This document shows, piece after piece, positions 1 through 9,771 of a DNA stretch of 64,000 nucleotides; the first letter of the stretch is position 1; each line of letters opens with the position of its first letter. The position numbers and the translations under genes were made by a program. The stretch comes from DATLNF01 sp963765815. Its GTDB lineage: Bacteria; Actinomycetota; Actinomycetes; BP-191. Where the stretch lies: assembly GCA_963765815.1 (NCBI GenBank), contig CAVXXT010000007.1, forward strand, positions 434,001 to 498,000, read 5' to 3'. Under the pieces are notes generated by a model. That model was not told the origin of the DNA. It saw only the letters and a program-made list of their open reading frames with translations, and did not search any database.

Positions 1-1111
1 GGTCGCGCGGGGAGAGGCCGGACCCGTCGACCAGCCCCCCGGCGTCGCCCGCGACGCCGAGCTCGCCGAGGGCATCGCCGATCGTCAGCGCGCCGCCGGC
101 GAAGCTGGCCGGCCGACCGCGCTCCTTCGCGATCAGGTGGGCGAACATCTCCGCGAGGTTGTTGTCGCTGACCGCGAGCATCCGCTCGACCAGGGCGGAG
201 ACCGTCGGCGACGACACCGACCCGATCGGCTCGGCGCTGGCCGGCGCCGGAGCGCGCGTGACGGCGTCTGGGAGGGTGACGCCCTGCTTGCGCAGCAGGT
301 CGCGCAGCACTCGTCCCGCCGCGAGGTCGGGGTCGCGGAAGCGATCCGACTCGCCGAGCTCGACCCGGCCGCTGTCGACCATCAGCGCGGTCACCGGCGC
401 GACCGAGCCCTCGGTCAGGTAGTTGGGCTTCCACCCGGGACCGGTGCGCGGTCCGGTGAACAACGTCGAGTCGACGACCACGCCGCCGGTGATGGAGGTG
501 ATGCCCTTCGCGCGAACCGCCAGCGCGAGGTCGGCGACCTGCGCCAGCTCGGGATAGCCGACTCGCCGCGCGCCGGCCGGCGACGCCAGTGTCGGGTCGC
601 CGCCGCCGACGAGGACCAGGCGACCGGTCAGCACGCTTCCCGAGACCACCCCGTCCGGTACGACGGTCGTCACGATGCGCCGGTCGGGGCCGAGGACGTG
701 CAGCGCAGCGAGGGCAGTGACGACCTTCGCGGTCGACGCCGGAGTCACCGGCAGTGCGCTGTTGCGCGAGTAGAGGACCTGGCCGCTCACCGCGTCGGTG
801 ACGACCGCGCTGACCCGCGGGCCGAGCGTGGGGTCAGCGAACGCGACGTCGAGCGCGGTCGCGACCCCGGCCCGGGTGGGCAGCGCGGCATCCGGCGACA
901 GCGGCCGGCCGAACGTCGGCAGCGGCGCGGGGCTGCGGCGCGGGTCGTCCGGCGCGAGCAGCGCTGGGGAGGCGGAGATCAGGGGCGGCCGAGCATCGTC
1001 GGAGTCCGCGAGCAGTCCGCCTCGGCGTACCTGGTACGCCGCGCCGCCCGCCACGACGGCCGTCGTCAGCGCGAGCGCGATCCACAGGTGGGTGCTGCGC
1101 CTGCGGAACAC
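1..1111 (-). CDS. dacB: D-alanyl-D-alanine carboxypeptidase/endopeptidase (PBP4, peptidase S13), 3' end outside window
   Basis: Low-molecular-weight penicillin-binding protein that trims D-Ala or cuts cross-links in peptidoglycan outside the membrane. About 370 codons are visible; the C-terminus, which should carry the KTG box, lies beyond the left edge. Seen: an N-terminal membrane/signal segment (residues about 8-25), a proline-rich stretch to about residue 75, the SxxK box STAK at 126-129 with the nucleophile serine, and the SDN triad near residue 315. The GTG start is chosen because a GAGGA element lies 8 nt upstream and the signal segment follows directly. It is divergent from ppa with 64 bp between starts. 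The SxxK and SxN spacing is typical of the S13 family, so the assignment is firm; the symbol dacB is by family. Confidence 0.9.
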   Translation of the reverse strand, partial: MFRRRSTHLWIALALTTAVVAGGAAYQVRRGGLLADSDDARPPLISASPALLAPDDPRRSPAPLPTFGRPLSPDAALPTRAGVATALDVAFADPTLGPRVSAVVTDAVSGQVLYSRNSALPVTPASTAKVVTALAALHVLGPDRRIVTTVVPDGVVSGSVLTGRLVLVGGGDPTLASPAGARRVGYPELAQVADLALAVRAKGITSITGGVVVDSTLFTGPRTGPGWKPNYLTEGSVAPVTALMVDSGRVELGESDRFRDPDLAAGRVLRDLLRKQGVTLPDAVTRAPAPASAEPIGSVSSPTVSALVERMLAVSDNNLAEMFAHLIAKERGRPASFAGGALTIGDALGELGVAGDAGGLVDGSGLSPRD

Positions 1112-1175
1112 CTGCGACGTCCTCTCCTCGGTCGACCCGGCCCATGCCCGCGACAGACACGGCACACTCCACTCT

Positions 1176-1667
1176 ATGAACTTCGACGTGACGATCGAGA
1201 TCCCGAAAGGGACCCGCAACAAGTACGAGATGGATCACGAGACCGGACGCATCCGGCTGGACCGGATGCTGTTCACCGCGACCCGCTATCCGGCGGACTA
1301 CGGCTTCGTCGACGGGACGCTGGGCGAGGACGGCGACCCGCTCGACGTGCTGGTGCTGCTCGACGAGCCGACCTTCCCCGGCTGCCTGATCCACTGCCGG
1401 GCGCTGGGCATGTTCCGGATGACCGACGAGAAGGGCGGCGACGACAAGGTGCTCGCCGTGCCGTTGGACGACCCGCGCATCGTCGCGACCGAGCTCGACG
1501 ACGTGCCGCCGCACCTGCTGCTGGAGATCCAGCACTTCTTCGAGACCTACAAGGACCTCGAGCCGGGCAAGTCGGTCGAAGGCGCGACGTGGGTCGGCCG
1601 GGCGGAGGCGGAGGCGGAGATCGAGGCGTCGCGCGTGCGGCTCACCCAAGCCGGCGGGCTGCACTAG
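1176..1667 (+). CDS. ppa: Inorganic pyrophosphatase (family I, soluble)
   Basis: Cytosolic enzyme hydrolysing pyrophosphate to two phosphates, which pulls nucleotide, aminoacyl-tRNA and polymer synthesis forward. It has 163 residues, normal for bacterial family I enzymes. The ATG start gives the usual N-terminus with an IPKG(T/S)RNKYE element near residue 9. The metal-binding DGDPLDVLV signature is at about residues 53-61. Acidic residues needed for Mg2+ binding are present. The 3' end overlaps the convergent YcnI-like gene by 26 bp. This genome also encodes a membrane-bound proton-pumping pyrophosphatase 9 kb away, so pyrophosphate can be spent either as heat here or as a proton gradient there. 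Confidence 0.96.
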   Translation: MNFDVTIEIPKGTRNKYEMDHETGRIRLDRMLFTATRYPADYGFVDGTLGEDGDPLDVLVLLDEPTFPGCLIHCRALGMFRMTDEKGGDDKVLAVPLDDPRIVATELDDVPPHLLLEIQHFFETYKDLEPGKSVEGATWVGRAEAEAEIEASRVRLTQAGGLH

Positions 1668-2463
1668 CCCGGCGACGGCGTACGACGAGCAGCGACGCCG
1701 GGACGCCGAGGACCAGCGCGAGCGCGGCGACGGCCGGCCAGGTCGAGCGCGATCCCTCGTCGGACCCGATCGGATTCGCGGAGAAGCGACCCGGCGCGGA
1801 CGGCGACGGCGCCGGCCCGATCACCGCGCCGCTGGAGGAGGACGACGGCGGCGGCGCGGTCGCGACGGATGACGCGGTTGGTCCCGTCGTGACGGTCGGT
1901 GTCGCGGACGCCGACGCGCTGCGGCTCATCGACGGCGTGGCCTGGGCCGACCCGGCGTGCGTCGGCGGGGGACTCGACGGCCGGCTGGTCGACGAGGAGC
2001 CGACGACGCGCAGGTACGGCGCCGCGAACTCGTCGTCCGGGTCGCCTGCCCAGTAGACGCCGGAGCCGTCGCTGTAGGTCTGCGTGACCGGGAAGCGGTA
2101 GTCGCCCGGCGCCGCGGTGATCGCGAGGCGGACCGGGAACCGGTCGACGCCGCCGCCGACGCGGAGCCCCCGCTCGAAGACGACCGGTCCGTCACCGCCG
2201 CCGGTGTCGCACGCCCAGCCGTCGGGCGCGGTGCACGACTCGGCGCGGAAGCCGGCGGCGAGCTGCAGGTCGACCCGGGAGTTCTCGACGAACGCACCGC
2301 TGGACTCCGCCGGGACGTAGAGCTCGAGGTCCGTCGAGCCTCGGCGTACCGAGTCCGGGCTCCAGGTGGGGTGCGCGGACGCGACCGTCATGAGCAGGAT
2401 CAGCCAGCCGGCGGTCGCCGTGACCAGCCGTCGGGATCGGTGGATCGCTGGCCTCGCAATCAA
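1642..2463 (-). CDS. YcnI-like DUF1775 secreted, membrane-anchored protein
   Basis: Extracytoplasmic protein of 273 residues. An N-terminal signal peptide (hydrophobic run about 13-28) ends in an ASA motif followed directly by His-Pro, so cleavage would leave histidine as the first mature residue. The DUF1775 beta domain covers about residues 30-160, followed by a long Ser/Thr/Pro-rich linker and a C-terminal transmembrane helix with an Arg-rich cytoplasmic tail. The family is known from Bacillus YcnI, which binds Cu(II) through its N-terminal histidine, so a copper-related role is inferred. No copper transporter (CopC/CopD) is next to it here. It sits between ppa, whose 3' end it overlaps by 26 bp, and tRNA-Thr. 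Confidence 0.8.
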   Translation of the reverse strand: MIARPAIHRSRRLVTATAGWLILLMTVASAHPTWSPDSVRRGSTDLELYVPAESSGAFVENSRVDLQLAAGFRAESCTAPDGWACDTGGGDGPVVFERGLRVGGGVDRFPVRLAITAAPGDYRFPVTQTYSDGSGVYWAGDPDDEFAAPYLRVVGSSSTSRPSSPPPTHAGSAQATPSMSRSASASATPTVTTGPTASSVATAPPPSSSSSGAVIGPAPSPSAPGRFSANPIGSDEGSRSTWPAVAALALVLGVPASLLVVRRRRASAARRLG

Positions 2464-2482
2464 CCGGGACTGATGTGCGCGA

Positions 2483-2558
2483 TGGAGCCGCCTGTCGGAA
2501 TCGAACCGACGACCTTCTCATTACGAGTGAGACGCTCTGCCGACTGAGCTAAGGCGGC
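2483..2558 (-). tRNA. tRNA-Thr (CGU anticodon)
   Basis: A 76-nt cloverleaf on the minus strand. The 7-bp acceptor stem GCCGCCT/AGGCGGC, D arm with AGTCGGCA loop, anticodon stem TCTCA/TGAGA around CTCGTAA (anticodon CGT) and T arm with TTCGATT are all complementary. The CCA end is encoded. Confidence 0.96.
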
Positions 2559-2611
2559 GCGCCGCCCTGGGCGAGCAGGACAACGACCGGGGAAGTGTAC
2601 CGGGCTTTGGG

Positions 2612-3478
2612 CTACTCCCCGGACGTGGTCGGCGCGGCACCGGAGCCGACCGACCCGTCGCCGTACGCCGTGTCGAACTCGCTGCGTGACCCGCAGACGG
2701 ACGCGACCGAGCAGGCGCACCGCCGACCGGTCTCGGTGACGCGGACCACCACCGACTCGGCCGGGACGTTGTGACCGACGACGACGCCCGGCCCTTCCGG
2801 CGACTCGACCGTCGTGCCGAGCTTGGGCGCTTCGGCCTTGAACTCCTGGTAGAGCGGGTGCTCGTACTTCAGGCAGCACATCAGCCGGCCGCAGGCTCCG
2901 GAGATCTTCAGCGGGTTGAGCGGCAGGTCCTGGTCCTTGGCCATCCGGATGGAGACCGGCTCGAAGTCCTTGAGGAACGTCGCGCAGCACAGATCCCGTC
3001 CGCACGGGCCGATGCCGCCCTGCACCCGCGCCTCGTCGCGCGCAGACAGCTGGCGCAGCTCGACCCGCGCGCCGAGGGTGCGGGCCAGGTCGCGGACGAG
3101 GGCGCGGAAGTCGACGCGGTGCTCGGCGGAGAAGTAGACGGTGAACCGGTTGTCGCTGCTCACGTAGTCGACGCCGACGATCTTCATCGGCAGGTCGTGC
3201 TCCTTGACCAGCCGCTTGGTCGCGACCCGAGCCTGCGCGCGACGGCCGCGGTTGCGCTCGTCGCGGTCGAGGTCGGCCTGCGTCGCGATGCCCGCGACCA
3301 CCGGCAGGCCGCCGATGTCGTCGGCGACGTACTGCGGCGCCCAGACGCACTCGGCGATCTCCGGCCCGTCGTCGGTGGGGACCAGCACCTTGTCCCCGAC
3401 GGTCGGCGCGTGCGCGCCGGGGTCGAGGTAGTACAGCCGGCCGTACCGCTCGAACGAGACGGCACAGATCATCCCCAT
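2612..3478 (-). CDS. PSP1 domain protein (RicT/YaaT family)
   Basis: A 288-residue cytosolic protein of the PSP1 C-terminal domain family, the group of Bacillus RicT/YaaT. Two cysteine clusters, GPCGRDLCC and GACGRLMCC about 40 residues apart, are the conserved metal/Fe-S ligating cysteines of this family. RicT works in the Bacillus RicA/F/T complex that influences RNase Y-dependent mRNA processing and phosphorelay; whether the actinobacterial form does the same is unknown. Position just downstream of holB and tmk on the same strand matches the arrangement in many Gram-positive genomes. The C-terminal 40 residues are Ser/Gly-rich with extra cysteines (CACS, VCGS) and look unstructured. The start is the first in-frame codon; MGMICAVSF is a normal family N-terminus. 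Confidence 0.88.
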   Translation of the reverse strand: MGMICAVSFERYGRLYYLDPGAHAPTVGDKVLVPTDDGPEIAECVWAPQYVADDIGGLPVVAGIATQADLDRDERNRGRRAQARVATKRLVKEHDLPMKIVGVDYVSSDNRFTVYFSAEHRVDFRALVRDLARTLGARVELRQLSARDEARVQGGIGPCGRDLCCATFLKDFEPVSIRMAKDQDLPLNPLKISGACGRLMCCLKYEHPLYQEFKAEAPKLGTTVESPEGPGVVVGHNVPAESVVVRVTETGRRCACSVASVCGSRSEFDTAYGDGSVGSGAAPTTSGE

Positions 3479-3510
3479 GCCGCGATGCTAGTGCGCCCCC
3501 GCCAGCCCGC

Positions 3511-3565
3511 CGGTTCTGTTTCCGTCCCCGAGCACGCCGCCCTCGCTGCGGCGCGCACAGAACCG
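3511..3565. repeat. Long-armed inverted repeat between holB and the PSP1 gene
   Basis: Perfect 9-bp arms CGGTTCTGT (3511-3519) and ACAGAACCG (3557-3565) enclose a second GC-rich stem of CGCCGC/GCGGCG type. It lies in the 106-bp gap between the holB stop and the PSP1 start, so on the minus strand it could be a terminator/attenuator for holB or 5'-leader structure for the PSP1 gene. No T-run follows. Confidence 0.5.
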
Positions 3566-3584
3566 AGGGGGTACGGCGGACGGG

Positions 3585-4691
3585 TCAGGCGCTGCGGAGC
3601 GCGAGGGCCATGCGCTCGACGGCGAGCAGGTCGTCGACGTTGGTGTCGGTGAGCGCGGTGCGGCACTCGAGGATCGCCTCGACCCGGCGCAGGTTCTGCT
3701 CCGGCGTCGACGTCGCGGCGGCAGCGCGGATCACGTCTGCCTGGTCGGCGTGCACCAGCTGCGTGCCGCCGAGGCCGGTGACCGCAACGTCGCGGTACCA
3801 GGCGGCCAGGTCGACCAGCGCGCGGTCGAGTGCGTCACGGCGCGACCGCTTGGTCTGGTTCTTGATCCGGCTCTCGACCTCCTTGCGCAGCCCGGCCGAC
3901 CCGCGCACCTTGCCGACCGCCTCGAGCAGCGCATCGGCCTCGGCGACCGCATCCTTCGTCCGGTCGTTGGCCTCCGCGACCGCGGAGCTGACCAGCTCGG
4001 CCGACGCGGTCAGGCAGTCGCCGACACTGGCCAGCCGGTCGGCGAGCGCCAGGGCACGGGCGCGCTGGTCGCGCGACTCCTCGTCGGTGGCGAGTGCACG
4101 GGCTCGGCCGATGTGACCCTGCGCCGCCCCGGCCGCCCAGCGCGCCTGCTGCTCGGGAATGCCTTCGGCGGTGAGCACTGCGGTGATCGCGTCGGAGCTC
4201 GGCAGGCCGAGGGTCACCGACCGGCAGCGGCTGCGGATGGTCGGCAGGACGTCCTCGACGCTCGGCGCGCAGAGCATCAGGACCGCCTGCGCGGGTGGCT
4301 CTTCGAGCGTCTTGAGCAGCATGTTGGCGGCGGTGTCGTTGAGCCGGTCTGCGTCCTCGACGATGACGATCGTCCACGGCGACGACTGCGGCTTGCGGAA
4401 CATCCGGCCGATCAGCAGCTCGGCGTCCTCCTTCTTGATCTGCACGCCCTCGGGCCGCAGCTGCGTGACGTCCGGCGCGGACCCGGCCGCGACCTGGTGG
4501 CAGCTCGCGCACTCGCCGCAGCCCTGGTCGGCGCACTGCAGCGCGGCGGCGAACGCCCGCGCCGCGATGGAGCGGCCGGAGCCGGGTGGGCCCGTGAAGA
4601 GCCAGGCGTGCGTCATGCCCTCGCCGGTCGCGGCGGCGCGCAGCCGCGCGACGGCCGGTGCCTGTCCCACGAGCCGATCGAAGACGCTCAT
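3585..4691 (-). CDS. holB: DNA polymerase III subunit delta'
   Basis: Clamp-loader subunit that, with delta and tau/gamma, opens the sliding clamp at primed DNA. The ORF is 368 residues. An AAA+ domain is at the N-terminus; the P-loop reads GPPGSGRS, with Arg in place of the catalytic Lys, as expected for the non-hydrolysing delta' subunit. A four-cysteine zinc module (CADQGCGECASC, residues about 53-64) and the SRC sensor motif (IRSRCRS) are present. The ATG overlaps the tmk stop by 4 nt (ATGA), so it is translationally coupled to the upstream kinase. A longer open frame continues upstream of this ATG only because tmk is frame-broken there; it is not a real fusion. Confidence 0.94.
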   Translation of the reverse strand: MSVFDRLVGQAPAVARLRAAATGEGMTHAWLFTGPPGSGRSIAARAFAAALQCADQGCGECASCHQVAAGSAPDVTQLRPEGVQIKKEDAELLIGRMFRKPQSSPWTIVIVEDADRLNDTAANMLLKTLEEPPAQAVLMLCAPSVEDVLPTIRSRCRSVTLGLPSSDAITAVLTAEGIPEQQARWAAGAAQGHIGRARALATDEESRDQRARALALADRLASVGDCLTASAELVSSAVAEANDRTKDAVAEADALLEAVGKVRGSAGLRKEVESRIKNQTKRSRRDALDRALVDLAAWYRDVAVTGLGGTQLVHADQADVIRAAAATSTPEQNLRRVEAILECRTALTDTNVDDLLAVERMALALRSA

Positions 4692-6748
4692 CGCGTGGCG
4701 ACCTCGACGTCGTCGCCCGGTACGTCGGCCGCCAGCTCGGCCGACGGGGACGCCGCGGCGATCTCCGGTCCGAGGCGCTCCCACACCGCCTCGACGGTCG
4801 CCTTGTGCACGGTGTCCGGGTCCTGCGTCGCGTCGACCACGGCGTAACGGCTCGGGCTCGACCCGGCCAACGACAGGAACGCCTCGTCGCACCCGCTCGT
4901 GGAACTCCAGCGGCTCGCGCTCCATCCGGTCGGCCGTTCCGCGCAGCCGGGAGAGGCCGACCTCGGGGGTGACGTCGAGCACGACGGTGAGGTCGGGCAC
5001 CAGGCTCCCGGTCGCCCACGCGGAGAGCTGCGCGATCTCCTCCGACGACAGCGCGCGACCGCCGCCCTGGTAGGCGAGCGAGGAGTCGATGTAGCGGTCG
5101 GTGACGACGACCGCGCCGCGCTCGAGCGCCGGGCGCACGACCGTCGGCGACGTGCTGCGCGCGGTCGGCGGCGTAGAGCAGCGCCTCGGCCCGCGGCGTG
5201 AGACCGCGTGGTGCGCGGGTCGAGCAGCAGCGCTCGGATCTGCTTGCCGAGCGGTGTCGCGCCGGGCTCGAACGTCGTCACGACCTCGTAGCCGTCCTCG
5301 CGCAGCCGCTCGGCGAGCTGCGCCACCTGCGTCGACTTGCCGGCGCCCTCGCCGCCCTCGAACGACGATGAAGACGCCGTTGCGCGTCTCGGTCTGCGAG
5401 CCCGGTGCGGCGGCGGAACGCGTCGGCAGGTCGCTGCCGGAGCGGCCGCGGTGCCGTCGTCCATCTGCCGGTAGGCGAAGACGCCGACCAGCATGGCGAC
5501 CAGGCCGCCGACGAAGAGCACCATCGTCGACGCCGTCGAGCCGGATGCTGCACGCGAGCCGACCGCCGATGCGGTGGTCGCCGATCAGCGCCGGCGAGCG
5601 CCGGGCGCGACGGCCGAGCGACAGCAGCAGGTCGATGCGCACCAGCGACTGCACGACGGCGAAGGTGCGGCCGCGCACCTCGTCCTCGACCTCGCCGCCG
5701 AGCAGGGTGTAGCCGGTGACCCACGCGAGGCCGGCGAACATCCCGACGGCGACGGTCGCGACGAGCGCCGAGGACAGGTTGGGCAGCGAGCGCCATCAGC
5801 GACGAGCGACGCGCCGGCCGCGCAGATGGCCAGGCCGAACTTGCGTCGCCGCGAGATCGCCGCGCAGCAGCCGCGGGCCGAGGCCCATGCCGAGCGCGAG
5901 GCCGACGAAGACCGCGCCGAAGAGCATGCCGTACGCCGCGTCGCCGCCGCCCAGGATCTGCGCGAAGAGGTGGCCGAGGCCGACGACCGCGCCGGCCGGC
6001 CGCGAACGCGCCGAGGATGCCGACGACGAGGCCGCGCACCAGCGGCGTGCTGCGCGACGAACTGCCGCCCTCCCGCGAGGTCGTCGAGGAAGCTCGGCGC
6101 GCGCTGGGCATGCGTCGTGCGCTGCGCGCCGCGGATCTCCTTGAGCCGCCAGACCGTGAACGCGGAGAAGAGGAACGTCGCGGCGTCGAAGTAGAACGCG
6201 AGGTCGGTCGGGTTGGACTTGAAGAACGGGAACGCAGCGCCAGCGCGCGGCTCAGCACCGCGAGACCGGCGAACACCGCGGCTGCGACCGGCGCGGTGCC
6301 GTAGGTCGAGATCAGACTGAGCTGGTTGGCCGACTCCAGCCGTGCCGGCGGCAGCAGGTTGGGGACCGACGCCTCCTTGGCGGGGATCCAGAACAGGCTG
6401 AACGACCTCGATCAGGAACGACGCGGCGAGCAGGTAGCCAGACGTGCGTGCACGAACGGGATCGACAGCGAAGAGCGCCGAAGCGCAGCAGGTCGCAGGA
6501 CACCATCAGCCGGCGGCGGTCGAAGCGGTCGGCGAACACACCGGCGACCGGGCCGAAGAGGAGCGCGGGCAGCAGCCGGAAGAAGAAGACGCCGCCGATG
6601 GCGAACGCCGTGCCGTCGACAGCCGCCGCCGGTGAGGTCGGCGGCGAGCGCGGTCGTGGCCAGCAGGCCGAGCCAGTCGCCGAAGCTGGACAGCCGACAG
6701 CGCGATCCAGAGCCGCCGGAACGCCGGGTAGCTCAGGACGTGGCGCAC
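4688..6748 (-). CDS. tmk: MFS transporter-thymidylate kinase fusion, broken by several frameshifts
   Basis: The C-terminal third is dTMP kinase, which makes dTDP for DNA synthesis. The P-loop GGEGAGKSTQ, DPRT and DRYIDSSLAYQG motifs are all readable, but in different frames. An inserted G lies before the P-loop near 5365, slips occur near 5205 and 5155, and another near 4880. Upstream is a transporter with MFS motif A (ADRFDRRR near 6535) and many hydrophobic segments, also changing frame every 100-200 bp. Its last helix (VGGLVAMLVGVFAYRQMDDG, ending about 5460) runs through a short linker into the kinase, so one fused protein is likely. Streptomyces has a comparable long membrane-bound Tmk beside topA (recalled). 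The true start is uncertain; 6748 is the first GTG in the frame carrying RHVLSYPAFRRLW. Sequencing error is the favoured reason for the breaks. Confidence 0.72.
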
Positions 6749-6899
6749 GCCCTCGGCGTCCGCACCGCCGGCGACCAGGTCAGGCAGCGCGGCCGTCTCC
6801 GGAGGCTTTGCCGTGGCGATGACGGGGCTCCCTGACGTGTCCGGCGCATGAGGGTGGGACGTAGCAGTGACACTGTAGCCGCGGGCCGTCGTCGGAGGA

Positions 6900-9666
6900 T
6901 CAGGCCTTCTTGGCGGCCTTCTTGGCCGGCCTTCTTGGCCGCGGTGCTCTTCTTCGCGGCCGTCTTCTTCGCCGGCGCCTTGCGGGCGGTGCGCTTCTTC
7001 GGCGCCGGGCCGCGGGCCCGCCGGTCGGCGAGCAGCTCGGCCGCCCGCTCGATCGGTGATCGTCCTCGACGTCGTCGTCCTTGCGCAGCGACGCGTTGGT
7101 CTCGCCGTCGGTGACGTAGGGGCCGAAGCGGCCCTCCTTCACCACGATCGGCTCGCCGCTGACCGGGTCGGCGCCGAGCTCCTTGCAGCGGCGGAGCGGC
7201 GGCGGCCCGGCCGCGCAGCTTGGGCTGGGCGAAGAGCGCCAGCGCCTGGTCGAGGGTGACGGTGAGCAGCTCCTCCTCGGAGCCGAGCGTCCGCGAGTCC
7301 TTGCCCTTCTTGATGTACGGGCCGTAGCGGCCGTTCTGCGCGGTGATCTCGACGCCGTCCGCAGGGTCGACGCCGACGACCCGCGGCAGCGTGCAGCAGC
7401 CGCAGGGCGTCGTCGAGGGTGATCGTCGACGAGGTCCATGGTCTTGAACAGCGACGCCGTCGGGCGGCTTGTCTTGTCGACCCTCGGGCGGCACGGTCGT
7501 CACGTAGGGGCCGTAGCGGCCGGCCTTCGCGAGGACCGGCAAGCCCGACGTCGGGGTCGGCGCCGAGCTCGCGGTCGCCGCTCGGCGCGTCGAGCAGCTC
7601 GGTGCGCCAGCTCGACGGTCAGCTCGTCCGGGGCGAGGTCCTCCGGCACCGATGCCTTGTCGCTCGCCGACCTGGATGTAGGGGCCGTAGCGACCGACGC
7701 GGACGACGACGTCGCGTCGCCGTCGACGGTCGCGCCGATCGGGATGCAGTTGACCTCGCGCGCGTCGATCTCGCCGAGGTGCTCGGACACCATGCTTCTT
7801 CAGGCCAGGCGCGTCGTTGGCCTCGTTCGCTGTGCCGAAGTAGAACGCGCGCGAGCCACGGCACCATCTCGGCGTCGCCGCCGGCGATGTCGTCGAGGTC
7901 GTCCTCCATCGACGCGGTGAAGCGGTAGTCGACGAGCTTGGGCGAAGTGCTGCTCGAGCAGGCCGATCACGGCGAACGCGGTGAAGGTCGGGACCAGCGC
8001 CGATGCCCTTCTTCCAGACGTAGCCGCGGTCCTGGATGGTGCCGATGATCGAGGCGTACGTCGACGGCCGGCCGACGCCCATCTCCTCGAGCGCCTTCAC
8101 CAGCGAGGCCTCGGTGTAGCGCGCCGGCGGGCTGCGTCGTGTGCCCCTTGGGCTCGAGCCCGGCGAGCGGCGAGGGCGTCGCCCTCGCCGAGCGGCGGCA
8201 GGATGCACCTCTCGGTCGTCGAGCTCGGCGTCGGGGTCGTCGGCGCCCTCGACGTAGGCCCGCAGGAAGCCGGGGAAGGTGATGACTCTTGCCGCTCGCG
8301 GCGAACTCGGCGTCCTCGCCCGTCGGTCGACGTCGCGCCCGACGCGGACGCTGCACGCTCTGGCCGCGCGCGTCGGCCATCTGCGACGCGACGGTGCGCT
8401 TCCAGATCAGCTCGTAGAGGCGCAGCTCGTCGCCGCCGAGCTCGCGGCGCCAGCTGCTCCGGGGTGCGGAAGGCGTCGCCGGCGGGGCGGATCGCCTCGT
8501 GCGCCTCCTGCGCGTTCTTGACCTTCTTCTCGTAGCGCCGCGGCTGCGTCCGGCACGTAGTCGTCGCCGTACAGCTCGCGGGCCTGCGACCGCGCGGCGG
8601 CGAGCGCGGTCTCCGACAGCGTCGTCGAGTCGGTGCGCATGTAGGTGATGTAGCCGTTCTCGTACAGCCGCTGGGCGATCTGCATGGTCCGCTGCGACGG
8701 GAAGCGCAGCTTGCGGCCGGCCTCCTGCTGCAGGGTCGACGTCATGAACGGCGCGTACGGCGACCGCGTGTAGGGCTTCTCCTCGACCGACCGCACCGCG
8801 AAGTCGACGCCGGTCAGCCGCTCGGCGAGCGAGCGGGCCGGCTCTCGTCGAGCACGACCGCGCTCTCGCGGGTGAGCGAGCCGTCCTCGCCGAAGTCCTT
8901 GCCGGTCGCGAGCCGGCTGCCGTCGAGCGTCACCAGCGTCGCGCTGAACGTCGTGCTCATGCCGGTCGGTGCGGACGGGGCGTCGAGCGTCGCGTCGATG
9001 TCCCAGTAGCCGGCGGCGCGGAACCGCATGCGCGCCCGCTCGCGCTCGACGATCACGCGGGTCGCGACGCACTGCACCCGGCCGGCCGAGAGCTGCGGCA
9101 TGACCTTCTTCCAGAGCACCGGCGACACCTCGTAGCCGTAGAGGCGGTCGAGGATGCGCCGGGTCTCCTGCGCGTCGACCAGCCGACGGTCGATCTCGCG
9201 GGGTTCTCCACGGCGTGCGCGATCGCGGTCGGGGTGATCTCGTGGAACACCATCCGCTTGACCGGCAGCCTCGGCGGGTTGAGCACCTCGAGCAGGTGCC
9301 AGGCGATCGCCTCGCCCTCGCGGTCCTCGTCGGTGGCGAGGTAGAGCTCGTCGCGTCCTTCAGCAGCGCCTTCAGCTTGCGCGACCTGGTCGCTTCTTCT
9401 CGGCGGAGACGACGTAGAGCGGCTTGAAGTCGTTGTCGACGTCGACGCCGAGGCGGGCCCAGGACTCGCCCTTGTACGCGGCCGGGACGTCGGCGGCGTT
9501 GCGCGGCAGGTCGCGGATGTGCCCGATCGAGCGACTCGACGACGAAGCCGGCGCCGAGGAAGCCGGCGATGGTCTTCGCCTTCGCGGGCGACTCGACGAT
9601 GACCAGGCGCATGCCCGTGGCAGGGCGCGCGGACGTCTCGTCGCGCGGCTCGGCGGTCGTGGGCAC
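6900..9666 (-). CDS. topA: DNA topoisomerase I, type IA, broken by more than ten frameshifts
   Basis: Relaxes negative supercoils by passing one DNA strand through a transient break. The Toprim start VIVESPAKAKTI, the KRMVFHEIT and ETRRILDRLYGYE region, SPVLWKKVMP.LSAGRVQ, the GYITYMRTDS active-site element with its tyrosine, and several C-terminal GRYGPY repeats are all recognisable. They sit in alternating frames. The length, 2767 nt, fits about 920 residues as in other actinobacterial TopA. The C-terminus is the Lys/Ala-rich tail typical of actinobacteria, which aids processivity. The GTG at 9666 is chosen for the AGGAG element 6 nt upstream; the ATG at 9612 would remove a variable leader. 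An essential gene broken this often is best explained by sequence error. Confidence 0.85.
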
Positions 9667-9771
9667 GCTTCTCCTACGGTCGAATGAGGGGCGGGATCGG
9701 ACGGAAGTGGAGCGGTCGTCCGGGCGGAGTGTGGGCACGGCCGTCACCGGCCTGTCAAATGCCGCGCGCGG

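Noticed and set aside
137..2056. A 639-codon open frame on the plus strand
   Set aside because: Arg/Asp/Gly-rich shadow opposite dacB and the YcnI-like gene, and it runs in another frame through ppa; no domain is recognisable.
3585..5741. A single 718-codon frame apparently fusing thymidylate kinase to holB
   Set aside because: It arises only from the frame slips in tmk. The holB ATG at 4691 overlaps a normal tmk stop, and the upstream part mixes correct and wrong frames.
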